The position numbers and the translations under genes were made by a program. A DNA stretch of 64,000 nt from the NCBI RefSeq assembly GCF_020509005.1, contig NC_063024.1, positions 124,001 through 188,000 of the forward strand, given 5' to 3'. Below the pieces are notes generated by a model that saw nothing but the letters and a program-made list of their open reading frames with translations, had not been told where the DNA came from and did no database searches. Below are positions 1-10,308 of this stretch, in pieces. The stretch is from Fulvia fulva. Lineage: Eukaryota; Ascomycota; Dothideomycetes; Mycosphaerellales; Mycosphaerellaceae. Each line of letters starts with the position of its first letter. The first letter of the stretch is position 1.

Positions 1-209
1 TCTGGCAATCGCATCGAACGCGCCGCTTTCGACAAGTCCAGCATCCTGTAAAGCTGCGGGAGCGTCGACTGTTCATCTTGGTCTTCGAAAGGTGTTTGTA
101 TCAATTCCCCTACCAACCGATAAGGCCGAGAGCCTTCTTGATCGGTTCTGCGTAATGTAGATCTCTGGTAGTAAGGCGTTGAGTAAGTAGGGCTGTGAGA
201 TGTCAGCAT
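1..209 (-). CDS. 5' end of an unknown protein gene, cut by the window edge
   Basis: An open frame of 69 codons begins at an ATG whose first base is position 209 on the minus strand and runs off the left edge without a stop. The composition is protein-like: a polar Ser/Thr/Tyr/Arg-rich start, then an alternating hydrophobic/acidic stretch and a basic segment. The two other minus-strand frames through 1-180 contain stops. No domain is recognisable in so short a piece, so I assign no function. The gene would be tandem with the peptidase gene at 426-2213, with its start about 217 bases beyond that gene's stop. The start is simply the first ATG of the frame; an upstream exon is possible. Confidence 0.45.
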   Translation of the reverse strand, partial: MLTSHSPTYSTPYYQRSTLRRTDQEGSRPYRLVGELIQTPFEDQDEQSTLPQLYRMLDLSKAARSMRLP

Positions 210-425
210 GATTTGACCTTGTCAACGACTAGCATAATCCCAAGCATAGCCGGGCTTGTAAGAGAACATCGTCATTAGGAATCGGGCTGCGCGGCCGACA
301 TGCTATATAGTGATACAGCGCAAAACACGGACCACAGAGCCTTCATCGTACGGTGCTCAGAGCATACACAGGACCGTCACCAGCAGAGCAACAGCCACGA
401 CAACCCAGCCCTTCCCACCTCCGTT

Positions 426-2213
426 CTAAGGCGGGCTGGCCGAGCTTGTTGGATCGTCCAGTGCCTTCATCAGCTCAGCAAACTTTGGACTTCCCAGACC
501 CGTCACTGGATCCCAGCCTGCGGCAGTGTCATAGCCAGGAGCTTCGCCTATGCGGCAACCAGCGAGGAAGAAGCAGTCTCCAGCATTATTCCCGCCTTTG
601 GTAATGTCCTTCAGACCATGCTTCAGACTATACAGCCAAGGGTTGATGAAGCCGAGAGTTGGCTTGCCTCGGGATAGTTGATAGTCATTCAGCAGAGTGA
701 TGATAGCAGCCCACGTTGGTGCTGCGCCGCTCGTACCACCAACCGGAATCGCTACTGGGAAGCCTTCAACAAAGGTCGGAAACTGGGTGCTGAAAGCGCT
801 GACATCCGGGATGCCGGCACCATAGGCGTTGAAGCCAGATTTGGTCTTGTAGCCATCTGGAACGAAGTTGTCGATGTAACTGTTGGTATGGGTGGCTTGC
901 CAGCTGGGCACCGGGAAGTAGTTCGAAAAGCCTCCACCAGATGCAGTAAAACCGAGACGGCTGGTAGGAGGAATCGTCGACTTTGTGGCAGCTTTTTCGT
1001 CCGCAAGGTTGGTCGTCCCACCCACTGCCAGCACCCGGGGGCAGCTGGCTGGAAACTTCGGCTCAAAGACAGTATTGTGCTCACTACTGCCATCTTGGCC
1101 ATTGGCACCGTTGTTGCCGCTTGAGAATACCAACGTCACGCCCCGAAGGCCGATCGCAGCCATCTCAATGCAAAGGCGATTGGCATAGTCCGAATCGAAT
1201 CGATTTTCTGGCTGACTTTCGGCGAAAGAGACAACGCTAGGAGGATCTTGCATAGATCTGAGCTCCATCAGGAACTGTAAGAAGTTGTCGTAGGTCTGTC
1301 CCACATTAGGCCCGAACACGCCGCCGCAGTCGTACAGAACACCTTGCGCAGGCCAGGCCAGACCCATCAGCACTTGTGTGTCCAATGCCGTCTCGAACTT
1401 GGCTCCAGTACCGCCTTCGCCGTTCGCTGAATCTCCTGTCCCATCGACCCGGTACGAAGGTCGAGCATCCGCAGCAGGCTTGTTGTAGTGATCTAAGAAC
1501 CTTTGCAGATCACCTGGGTTGTATACAAACGCTTCTGTGGCGTAGACTGCGAAAGTCGTGCGGTTTGGCTGCGCGGTGTAGTCGATGCCGTAAACTTTCC
1601 TGAGGCATTCTGGAGTGGTGTTGTCGAATGCTCCACAGCTGGCACGCTTTTGCAGAGACTCCTCAGGCACAGTCCGCGATGCTAGAACGGCTTCTTGCTT
1701 ATCTTCAGGCTTTGGGAAGACCGTTGTTGGCGTTACAAAGTCAACGTGCTCGGCAACATCCTCTGGTAGGTGATAAAGTTCGGTCCGGACAACATCGTTT
1801 TTACCCTCAGACAACACGGAGTAGGACGCATTGAGCAGCTTCTCGGCCTGCCTTTTCGTAGTCTCGACCTCGAACATGCCATTGGACAAATTTGCTGCCG
1901 GCCACATACCATGTTGTCGTAGCCAATCCTCGACTTGTGATGGACTGTCTGCGGCTGGTTTTGATAGAGCCGCAACTTCATCAGCCGACAGATGTTGCCT
2001 GAAGCAGTCATGGCCTGGGCTCGAAGCTTGAACGAGACGCCGTGTGATCTCAGCGCCGCCGTCTTCCTGTCGTACAGCAATGTGCAACTTTATCGAGCTA
2101 TCGGGTGGTGCCAACGACCGCTTGCTCCAGCCATGATCCGGATATGCAGCTTTCGAGATCGCTGCTGCTGATGCTTGCAGTGTACGTAGTGGGACTGTGA
2201 ATAAATAGGCCAT
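426..2213 (-). CDS. Sedolisin-family (S53) serine-carboxyl peptidase, oxyanion Asp replaced by Asn
   Basis: Single-exon protein of 595 residues with the sedolisin/tripeptidyl-peptidase layout: an activation-type prodomain (about residues 30-190), then the catalytic domain. Visible catalytic elements are Glu274 and Asp278 (ExxxD spacing, after a GGTGAKF stretch) and Ser495 in GGTSGAAP. The C-terminal Ca2+-site hallmark GWDPVTGLGSP is present near residue 570. In this family a Ser-Gly-Asp motif supplies the oxyanion Asp; here the matching place reads SSGNNG, giving Asn367. The enzyme may therefore be weakened, inactive or differently tuned. Family members are secreted or lysosome-like acid peptidases, but the N-terminus here is only weakly hydrophobic, so a signal peptide could lie in an unrecognised upstream exon. 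The stop is TAG at 426-428. Family assignment is firm; activity is uncertain. Confidence 0.9.
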   Translation of the reverse strand: MAYLFTVPLRTLQASAAAISKAAYPDHGWSKRSLAPPDSSIKLHIAVRQEDGGAEITRRLVQASSPGHDCFRQHLSADEVAALSKPAADSPSQVEDWLRQHGMWPAANLSNGMFEVETTKRQAEKLLNASYSVLSEGKNDVVRTELYHLPEDVAEHVDFVTPTTVFPKPEDKQEAVLASRTVPEESLQKRASCGAFDNTTPECLRKVYGIDYTAQPNRTTFAVYATEAFVYNPGDLQRFLDHYNKPAADARPSYRVDGTGDSANGEGGTGAKFETALDTQVLMGLAWPAQGVLYDCGGVFGPNVGQTYDNFLQFLMELRSMQDPPSVVSFAESQPENRFDSDYANRLCIEMAAIGLRGVTLVFSSGNNGANGQDGSSEHNTVFEPKFPASCPRVLAVGGTTNLADEKAATKSTIPPTSRLGFTASGGGFSNYFPVPSWQATHTNSYIDNFVPDGYKTKSGFNAYGAGIPDVSAFSTQFPTFVEGFPVAIPVGGTSGAAPTWAAIITLLNDYQLSRGKPTLGFINPWLYSLKHGLKDITKGGNNAGDCFFLAGCRIGEAPGYDTAAGWDPVTGLGSPKFAELMKALDDPTSSASPP

Positions 2214-2947
2214 GTCGTAGGTATTGCTATGGAAATGCCGGGACGATGTTGTCCGCTAAGCATGCAACCGTGAGCAAGCGACTCGTAGTCGTCGAAGCAA
2301 GGAGCTCAGGTCACGACTGCTGCGATCACGCACAGCAAGTTCCACCTTCAAATCCTCTCACGAGCGAGCCTCATGATACAACAGCTCGTCTTAGAAGTGT
2401 TGTAGAGGATTCCAGAGACCCATCCCCAAGGTCAAGCCGGATGCTCCAGGGTCGACCGAGGGGACGTGGTCCGCCGCAGCTGTCATTGTTGCTAACGTGA
2501 GTGGCTGATCCGCCTGGATGCCTCACGCGGAGGTGATGGGGGCGGAAGTTCTGGAACTTCATGCCATCATCTGCGCCCAGGGAACTGGAAAGCGGAAGGT
2601 GAGATGTTGTCTCTGACTTCCTCCTCCGTCGCTGAGACTTGTGGGATCTCCTTGCGATGTGGTGAGATGGTATCGATTCCACGACGATGGACAGCAGAAG
2701 ATGAAGGGTAGCAGAGTATCGTTGTTGTTTCGACGAAGCACGCTGTGGGGCGCCGCGGAGACCGAGGACTGTCCGGGAGCGAAACATAACGTCATGTGAC
2801 ATGTACAGTAATACGTGGTATGTTACATTATGTACCCTATCTCGTCCTCGTAAAGCACATAGTTACCTGCAACGCCTTCAGTACATCACCTGGGTATCAA
2901 ATCCAGCCCCACCGCCACAACGCCATTTTGCACAAGCAAGCACATCA
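2214..2947. other. Intergenic region with no gene seen
   Basis: This stretch separates two minus-strand genes and should hold the peptidase promoter and the 3' flank of nothing else, because the ankyrin gene ends at 2948. Short open frames on both strands are Arg/Ser/His-rich and look random. I see no repeat or RNA gene. Confidence 0.5.
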
Positions 2948-5677
2948 TCACAACACCAACTCCCTCAACTGATACTGCGCATCCTTAATCTTCGGACTCG
3001 GGCTCCTGCCACCAGACAAGATGGACTCTTCCTCTTGCAGACCGCGCTCCTGCATGATATCATGCACAGACCGACCATGTTCATCTCTCGCTCTCAAGTC
3101 CGGGTTGCCCTTAGCCGCCAACAACCTTAGAATCTGTACATCGCCGTTGTCGACAGCTTGTAGGACGGCATTCCAGCCACGGTACATCAGGTTGATATCC
3201 GCTCCCTTGAAGAGGAGGTGTTCGATATACGACATGTCATCCTCACGATGACGACGGATAGCTTTGATGATGGGCAGATGCTCGCCGGGTGCGTTCGGGT
3301 CAGCACCAGCTTCGTCGATGAGGTAGCGGAAGATGTCTTTTCGGTTCTCACGGATTGAGGTCGTAAGGGGGCTGAAGACACCGCCGTTCTTCTCTTCGAC
3401 GTCGACACCCTTGGCAAGGAGTAGCTTTACGCTCTCGAGCTGGTTCGCGACGACAGCCATCTCCACGGCACCCTTGTTGATACGTGATGTTTCGATGTGA
3501 GGTAGGAGCTTCACAAGGACTTCTGCATTCCTGACAGCCATGCTGATAGGCCAATCATGTCCTCGCACTCCGGGGTCCGCGCCATGCGCGAGGAGCAAAT
3601 CAATCATCTCTAAACGGTTCTCCTTGATCGCAGTAGTCAAGGCTGTGTGTCCAGACTTGTTGCGAGCGTTCGGATCGACATTATGCTCGAGAAAGAATTG
3701 CAATGCGTCCTTGTCGTTGTGTGCCACAGCATGCTCAATGATGCCCTTTGGACTGTTCGGATTTGCACCAGCAGCGAGAAGCCGTGGCAAGAGATGAGAA
3801 CGGTGGTAGGTGACACACTTGAAGCACGGGAACTCGAGAGCTGTCAGGTTCGGATCGGCACCGTTGGCGAGTAAGAGGTCGACCAAGTCTTCTCGGTTGT
3901 CGCGAATGGCAGAACACAGGGGAGTATAGATGCCATCCTTCTTCGCATTGGGATCAGCACCGTGCTTGAGGAGCAGGTCGATGGCCTCGCGGGAGTTGAT
4001 TGAAGTGGCTAGCTCGAGGACACCAGGTGCACGACGCAGGTCTGCACCACGCTCGAGGAGAATCTCGAGCATCTGAGGAGTGTGAACCGCAGCCCAAAGA
4101 ACAATCTTAGGCCCTGGTAGATTCGGATCGGCTCCATGATCGAGCAATAGAGTGACAAGGTCAGTCCTACCCGCGTTGATGGCTTTGAACAGGGGAGTCT
4201 CGCCGCGGATGTTCTTGTTGTTCGGATCGGCGTCGTACACCATCATGAGCTCAACGAGACTCGCCGGAGTGCTCTTGTTCATTGACTGTGTGAACGGCGT
4301 GCAACCGTTCTCTTCCATAGCATTGGTATCTGCTCCATGCTGGAGGTAAAGCTGAGCAAAGTGTGCCTTACTAGGTGTTAGCGAGACCGCGAAGGGATTC
4401 TCGCCATATGGCCCGGCTGAGACATTTGGATCCGCGCCATACTTCATCAAGAGCTGGGCGGCTTCGAAGAATGATGATCCAGTAGCAGTGTAAAGAGGCG
4501 TCGAACCGTCTTTGTCCTTGGCATTGACATCTGCGCCAAATAACAACAGCAGGCGCATGCTCTCGATATCGTGGTTGATGACCGCGGCACCAAGAAGACT
4601 GTTTTCAGCAGGAATGCCGTGGTCCAGAAGCTGCTCGATGGTCTTGTGATCTTTCTGCTGAACAGCATTGGTGAGTGCTTTTCGCGAGGCATCAGACACA
4701 TTTGGAGTGGTGTGTTTAGGCCTCCACCTTGGTGCTTTCGATGGATCGTGCTTGACACGGATCGCTTCTTTCGGCACTTTGTCGACGAAAGCATGGAATG
4801 ACATGGTGTTGTTGTTCTGTTCCTGTAGCATAGAAAAGATGGATGTGATGTCAGATGCACCGTCTCCCGGCACGCCGACGATGGAGCTGCGGTCGCTGAA
4901 TACGTGAGAGACTGAGCTCATCTGACTGTCCTCCGTAGGCGAGCGATATACCTGGGTGGGTCTCGTGTTGAGCACCGAACTGTCCGGGAAGCTTGGGTTT
5001 GGCATTTCCCTCAACGATGAGATGCGAGGAGCAAACATGTCAACTCCGGGCGACGGAGCCAGAATTGGCGCCGGGGGTAGTGGGCGACGATCTGGCGATA
5101 GTGCTGCGAGAGCACGTTCTTGTGAGTTTTGCGAGTTTGACCTTCCATGGGTTGGATCCTTGATGTCGAGGATAGCGGCCAACGCCGTGTAGCCTATGCC
5201 AGAAGCAACATCCAGCTTGCCACCTTCGCCAATGACAGAAGAGAACATCAGGGCGCTGATACTCAACGCAGCTCGACATTGTTGAAGGCACACCCGAAGT
5301 TTGTCAATCTCGTTCTCCGCGAAGATCATGCTAAAGCCCTTTCCTAGCTTTGCAAAGCCCTGCTTCTTTTCGTTTCCCAAGAGCTTGTTCACCACTTGAT
5401 CCATGATGGTGAACGCATTGTTGGTCTGGGAGAACCTTTCGCGGAGCTCTTGCTGTACATCAGTAGAGAACTTAGCAGTCGATCGTGCTAGACCTGCTTT
5501 GGCAGGGAACAGAGCTCTGCTGGCCTCGAGGAACTCGACGGCAAGCTCCCTGAAGCCATGGCGAGGAGTCTTCGCTATGCTGAGGTACTCGAGTGTATGT
5601 ACGGCGATGCTGTTTCCCAAGGCGATCGTTCGATTGCATAGGTCCAGCAAGCTCTCTTTCCCTTTGTTCGGCGCCAT
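2948..5677 (-). CDS. Large ankyrin-repeat protein
   Basis: Single-exon protein of 909 residues. The first 190 residues form a helical, repeat-free region of the kind found ahead of ankyrin arrays in many fungal proteins. It is followed by a Ser/Pro-rich linker (about 190-330). From about residue 340 to 885 there is a long run of ankyrin repeats, with repeated pieces such as LLLDHGADPN, LLLANGADPN and LLLAHGADPG and TPL-type turns every 33 or so residues. The repeats make a protein-binding surface. I see no kinase, NACHT or F-box domain, so the binding partner is unknown. Large ankyrin proteins of this sort are numerous in filamentous ascomycetes. The start MAPNKGKE follows stops in frame. The stop is TGA. 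Confidence 0.85.
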   Translation of the reverse strand: MAPNKGKESLLDLCNRTIALGNSIAVHTLEYLSIAKTPRHGFRELAVEFLEASRALFPAKAGLARSTAKFSTDVQQELRERFSQTNNAFTIMDQVVNKLLGNEKKQGFAKLGKGFSMIFAENEIDKLRVCLQQCRAALSISALMFSSVIGEGGKLDVASGIGYTALAAILDIKDPTHGRSNSQNSQERALAALSPDRRPLPPAPILAPSPGVDMFAPRISSLREMPNPSFPDSSVLNTRPTQVYRSPTEDSQMSSVSHVFSDRSSIVGVPGDGASDITSIFSMLQEQNNNTMSFHAFVDKVPKEAIRVKHDPSKAPRWRPKHTTPNVSDASRKALTNAVQQKDHKTIEQLLDHGIPAENSLLGAAVINHDIESMRLLLLFGADVNAKDKDGSTPLYTATGSSFFEAAQLLMKYGADPNVSAGPYGENPFAVSLTPSKAHFAQLYLQHGADTNAMEENGCTPFTQSMNKSTPASLVELMMVYDADPNNKNIRGETPLFKAINAGRTDLVTLLLDHGADPNLPGPKIVLWAAVHTPQMLEILLERGADLRRAPGVLELATSINSREAIDLLLKHGADPNAKKDGIYTPLCSAIRDNREDLVDLLLANGADPNLTALEFPCFKCVTYHRSHLLPRLLAAGANPNSPKGIIEHAVAHNDKDALQFFLEHNVDPNARNKSGHTALTTAIKENRLEMIDLLLAHGADPGVRGHDWPISMAVRNAEVLVKLLPHIETSRINKGAVEMAVVANQLESVKLLLAKGVDVEEKNGGVFSPLTTSIRENRKDIFRYLIDEAGADPNAPGEHLPIIKAIRRHREDDMSYIEHLLFKGADINLMYRGWNAVLQAVDNGDVQILRLLAAKGNPDLRARDEHGRSVHDIMQERGLQEEESILSGGRSPSPKIKDAQYQLRELVL

Positions 5678-8191
5678 GTCCGGAGCAGAGCCTCACCCAC
5701 GATTGCAACTCGTTGTGGTGATCGTCGTGATGATCGACGTGAGGCGTGTGTATCGTAGAATCGTGAAGGAAAAGTGTCCGATCAAGAGCAATGGGCAGGA
5801 AAGCAAATCGCTCTAGGTAGGTACGTGGATCATGCTGCATTTTGATGCCGCCACACGCAGGGTCCAGCCTCGAAGCACGACAAAGAACGTCCACACTTGG
5901 ATCTGGCCCAAGCGTGAGGCGTCGGAGGATGTCTCCTTCAGGAACAATCTGAGTCGTGCATCGGTGGCGTCGGCTACTGCTTGTGCCTGAATCGTAGCAC
6001 ACTAGCGTTCACAGCCACGTCGTACGCTATAGGCCTTCACAAGCAAATGTTTCTTGCTGTCCCATTTTCGACGTCGTCAAGTTTGAATTCCCGCAGGGAC
6101 AGCCTATCTGTCGAGCACAATGTGTAAGTGTATTCATGTCGTGCAATTTTGTCTCGGAAGATCTTGGTCTGCATCTGCGAGTGACCATGATATGTCGCCG
6201 GAGTCCTCGGTCCACCAGCCGAGCCGACCTTAAAGTTCCTCGGGATCTGCGCCACTCACACCATCACACGCATACCGATGGGAGCCGACAAATACTATTT
6301 GACGCGTACGGCTTGGCTTTTTGGCATGTAGAGTAGGTCCAGATTGGCTATATCCGGCAATTCTCGAGATCCTTGGGCAACAAGATCTAACATAGCCGTG
6401 AGAGCTTCACTCTTTGAAGTTCCATCTAGATTGCTTCGAGGATAACGCCTTTTATTGCCCTCTAACCCCCTAAGGGGGGCTTAAAAAGCATAGGGTACGA
6501 GGTCTTGCAATTCAACCTAGAATGCTCTTTGGAAGCGACTTAATTCGAGGTCGCTGTGACTAGTTAGATCAAGCTGAAGGTGATGGGTTGAGCCAGATCC
6601 GTACATGCCAAATAGCAAAGCCGTACGCGTCAAATAGCATTTGCCATGGGAACCCTGTCTGGTCATGCAAGGTGGCTTTGATATTTCTTGGCCCAGGCGT
6701 CTAGTCGCGGACCTAGATACGAAGCACCTCTTTGATGCGACTTAGCATTGTGATTGGCCCAGGGCTGTGATATCGAGACTTCGTTCCTTTGTTTAGTACT
6801 GTACCAGATCTCGCTGGGACATGCCAGATCGCACAAGGGCCCAGCCGCGTGAACAGATCGATTACTGAGCCGAGTATCGTCCAGCGTGATATCAAAGTCA
6901 TGCCTCCGCCGTGCCGCAGATGTTCTTCGACATTTCGCCCCTGAGGTTTGGCTGAGCAAACATTGTAACGGGTGTGCAGCATCATTCCAGTAACAGGTAT
7001 ATGCGCTAGCAGTGAGCTGGAACCGATGCTGCAAGTGATTTGGCGCCAATATATCGATGCATTTGCTCCAGGTCCGGCTGACAGTACATGGCTCCAGGCT
7101 CGATCGAGGTCAGGACGTCGGGTCGCTGAACCGATAAGTTATTGCGAATCTTAACAGCTTCCATTGATCAGCCAAAATTTCAACCAGGTTGGAATGCACA
7201 CCGTGGTTGTTTGAGCGCATGCATATCCGAGCCGCTAATTGACCATCTTAGCAGCTTGTCCTATGCATCGGTCATGCATACAATGCCGGCTAGTCCCGTG
7301 CCGCGCAAATAACGCTTCCGGCCGCTTGACGTAGAAAGGGTGGTTTCACTCCCAAACTGCGCTTGTTCGCTACTGCGGCGCCGGGCTGATATTGTGTCAG
7401 CAGACATCTTCGAAGGGTACACACGTTGCTCCGGCTGGCAACGTCGTGCTTGAAAGGCCAGCAGCATTGGCTGAGCATGTCAAGGGCAATGCTGCTGGAG
7501 TATCTCAGGGGTTCCCCATGGTGGTGTGCCACAGCTGGACACGCGTCAAGAGCGGACTCCCACGTCGGACGTGACAATGCTTCAGTTGTCGCGCAGAAGG
7601 AGGCTGATGCTCGCATATCCGTCACCTGAGCCTTTGATGGTATATGCTTGTTGTCAACTCCTCAAAGTCGGTCTCACCTTAAAACTCCAGCAACATTTCC
7701 GTTGTCACCACAACATCATCAATTCCATCAACAGAATCAGGCGACTGTTGATGCGATGCCGGTCTCATAATCAGCGAACCATACTTGCATCACGCAAGGC
7801 ACTCTTGCGCCTGGCGTCGAGCCGTCATGCCGAGGAGACGGCAAGTCACACCAGGCAGGTCTGATATCTTCTTCCATCACATGAGCCCAATGCTCTTGGG
7901 AATGCGGCCAGCGGAAGCGAGGTGTTGGCACTCCGAAGAGGTGCATGATGGGCTTACTTTACATTTCAGCTCACTGCTAATGCCCAGCTGTCACGGCAAG
8001 AACGCCGCGGCCGGCACCGGCTTCTATGCAGTGCAACCTAGCAGCATAGCCTCTCAGCTCGCTTTCGCACAGGAGGGCCAAGCGGCTCACAACTTCTCGC
8101 AGCAGTTTGAATCCATCTTGCTGAATGAAAAATAGGCAGGACTGACGGCGAAAATCCATCAGCTGAACGTACATCCCAATCCACTGCCAAG
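5678..8191. other. 2.5-kb gene-free interval
   Basis: No open frame here has convincing protein character. It lies between the start of the ankyrin gene and the start of the transcription-factor-like gene at 8192, so it carries two divergent promoters. Its only clear structure is the fold-back repeat at 6289-6643. Confidence 0.55.
6289..6643. repeat. MITE-like fold-back element with 42-bp terminal inverted repeats
   Basis: The left end (6289-6330) and the right end (6602-6643) are inverted copies matching at 39 of 42 positions; both contain a GACGCGTACGGCTT core (its reverse complement on the right). The inner sequence also pairs imperfectly along much of its length, for example a GATCTAAC motif and a TCTAG..ATTG motif recur in inverted order. 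The centre has a hairpin of CCCCC-TAA-GGGGGG (about 6466-6479). The whole 355-base unit thus folds back on itself and codes for nothing. This is the form of a non-autonomous DNA transposon. No perfect target-site duplication adjoins the ends; the nearest match is ATGGGAGCC on the left against ATGGGAACC on the right, slightly offset. Confidence 0.7.
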
Positions 8192-9820
8192 ATGGCGAAC
8201 GAATTGTTCTGGGTCAACAGAGACGCGACCTCAGGCCATGTTGCGCACAGCTCTAAAGAGGAACGTTCGGCCATACAGAGCAAGATCCAAAGAGGCAGAC
8301 CACGAAAGCGGAAGCCAAAGGCGAAGTCTGGTCAGAGTGGCGCCCCGAGCCATGAGCCACAGCAGACAGATAGGCCTAAGGAGCTCTACGACCATTATTG
8401 CCAGCAGATGACCATAACACTGGACCCATTCGACGCTGCAACCGTCAAGCTAGATAGCACCATCAGCGGGCTTCTGCGGTACTACGTCTACTACCATCAC
8501 CCGGCCCAGGTAGGTACAGCCCAGGTAAGACCCTATGCGTCTGGACTTGGGGAGACTGACTTTGGTGCTCGCTCTCAGTGGCCGAACGAGCCATTCGAAA
8601 GCCGTGGCCCCTACACCTTCAAGACATCAGTCGCACGTGTCGTTTCCACTGCTGTAGAAGACGAAATGATGATGTTCTGCTTACTTGCGGCTGCAACCTG
8701 CAGACTTCAGTACGTGGATCATCTTTCCTATGCTAACGTGTCCCGGAACGAAGACGTCTACTCCGCACGAGCACTTCAGCTCTTGCGAACCCGTGTCGAG
8801 ACAGAAGCACATTCATCGAGTGCAAGACTCGATGTACTTCTGTAGTGCATTACCTTTCTGGGCTCGGCAGAATGGTATCGAAACAATTTCGCGGCCGCGC
8901 GGCTGCATCTGAAAGCAGCCCTGGTCTTACTTGACAAGCATGGCGGGATCATGACAATGCGAAACAAGCATCTACAGAAGCAACTCCTGATGGGTGATTT
9001 GTTCCTGGCATGCGTGAACCTCGAACCTTGCCTTTGTGGTCATGACTACGATCCAGGCCCATCGGATCTGCTCGAGCTGCAAGTCGCTGAACTTTGCGAT
9101 GCGAGTGCTTCGAGCCTTCTGCTAGGAAGCTCTTTACTAGCTGCTGACAATGCCATTGTGCTGCCAGAGCTCAAAGACCTGGTGCAGCAGATCATCGAGG
9201 TGTACACGGTCAAATCTCAAATGCGGATTCAAAACATGTCAACCAAACGGGCATTACAAACCGGCCACTGGATCACGACACGCAATATGGCGATCCGCAA
9301 TAGATTGTTAGCTGTCAACTCCATCGCGGACGGAACGAATGCCATCAGAACGGCTCTGATAATGTGGACATTGCTCACAATGAACATCACTGGGAGGCTC
9401 AAGACCATCGGCATTATGGCGCAAAGACTACAGCAGCTATACCAACGGCTACCGTACGAAGCTACGCAGCTCAGTCAATGTTGGTTCTGGCTGTTGACTA
9501 TCGGTCATATGTGCTCCTCGGCCGGTTCAGGCACATGTTCATGGTTTCTACATAGGCTCTACGATCTGGAAGAAATACGAATCACCCTCTCGACCCAGGA
9601 TTGCCATAAGCAGACGCTCACGAGGAGACTCAAAACGATGCAGTGTGGCTTCCTGTACGATGATGCGATACAAGGTCCGCTCACCGAAGCTCTTGCGGCA
9701 TCTCTGGTTATAACGCTGTCCGCGGAAGAAGATGACTCCCAGGAGAGTGATTGGCTATCACGAGCTCATACTGATTTCGACACGTCCTTCACTTCCTTAG
9801 ATGCGGTGTCACCAGAGTGA
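8192..9820 (+). pseudogene. Fungal transcription-factor-like protein interrupted by one in-frame TAG
   Basis: The frame starting MANELFWVNR has the N-terminus of fungal-specific regulators that lack an obvious Zn2Cys6 cluster: a short FWVN start, then a basic RGRPRKRKPKAK stretch. The body resembles the fungal-specific transcription factor domain. An intron is likely at 8510-8578 (69 nt, phase 0) or, from a second donor, 8525-8578 (54 nt); both keep frame and give a junction of the type HHPAQ|WPNE. At 8843-8845 a TAG stops the frame at about codon 195, yet the same frame stays open to the TGA at 9818-9820. Coding resumes at once with CITFLGSAEWYRNNFAAARL, the expected continuation of this domain (AEWYRGN..AA..HL). 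I read this as one 519-codon gene with a single nonsense codon; read-through or a base error is also possible. Confidence 0.7.
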
Positions 9821-10308
9821 GCTGCACAGTGGCCGAAACCTTTGCCGAATCGGGAAGGGAAGTCGCGATCAGCCGAAGCCGGGCGGTCCTTGCAGTTCGG
9901 CATGCCGATGGTCACGAAAGTACTTGCTGGTCTACCCGGACCTTCCTGCCAGGTCTTTGTCGCCATTCGCAGTCGACGACATGCCTGCTGACTTTGCGAT
10001 GACTACTTGCAGCAGCGCAAAACGCCTGCCGCTTGATGCAACGCTTCGCTGGTTGACACTGCTTCCAGCAACAGTCGACGCTGCCTTCGGGAACCACTTT
10101 CGAGCTGCATGCAATCAACAAAAGTCCACCATACGTCAAAGCATAAGACTCGCTGCTGCCCTCGACCTTGACCGCACAGAGTGGATCGTTACCCGATCAA
10201 TCTCACCGAGAAGCTCACAATTAGCAGATAATAGCTAGTTTATCGGCATTGTCTCACAGCTTTGCCACCTATACCCATCTCATAGTATCGACTTCTGGGC
10301 GCACTACA

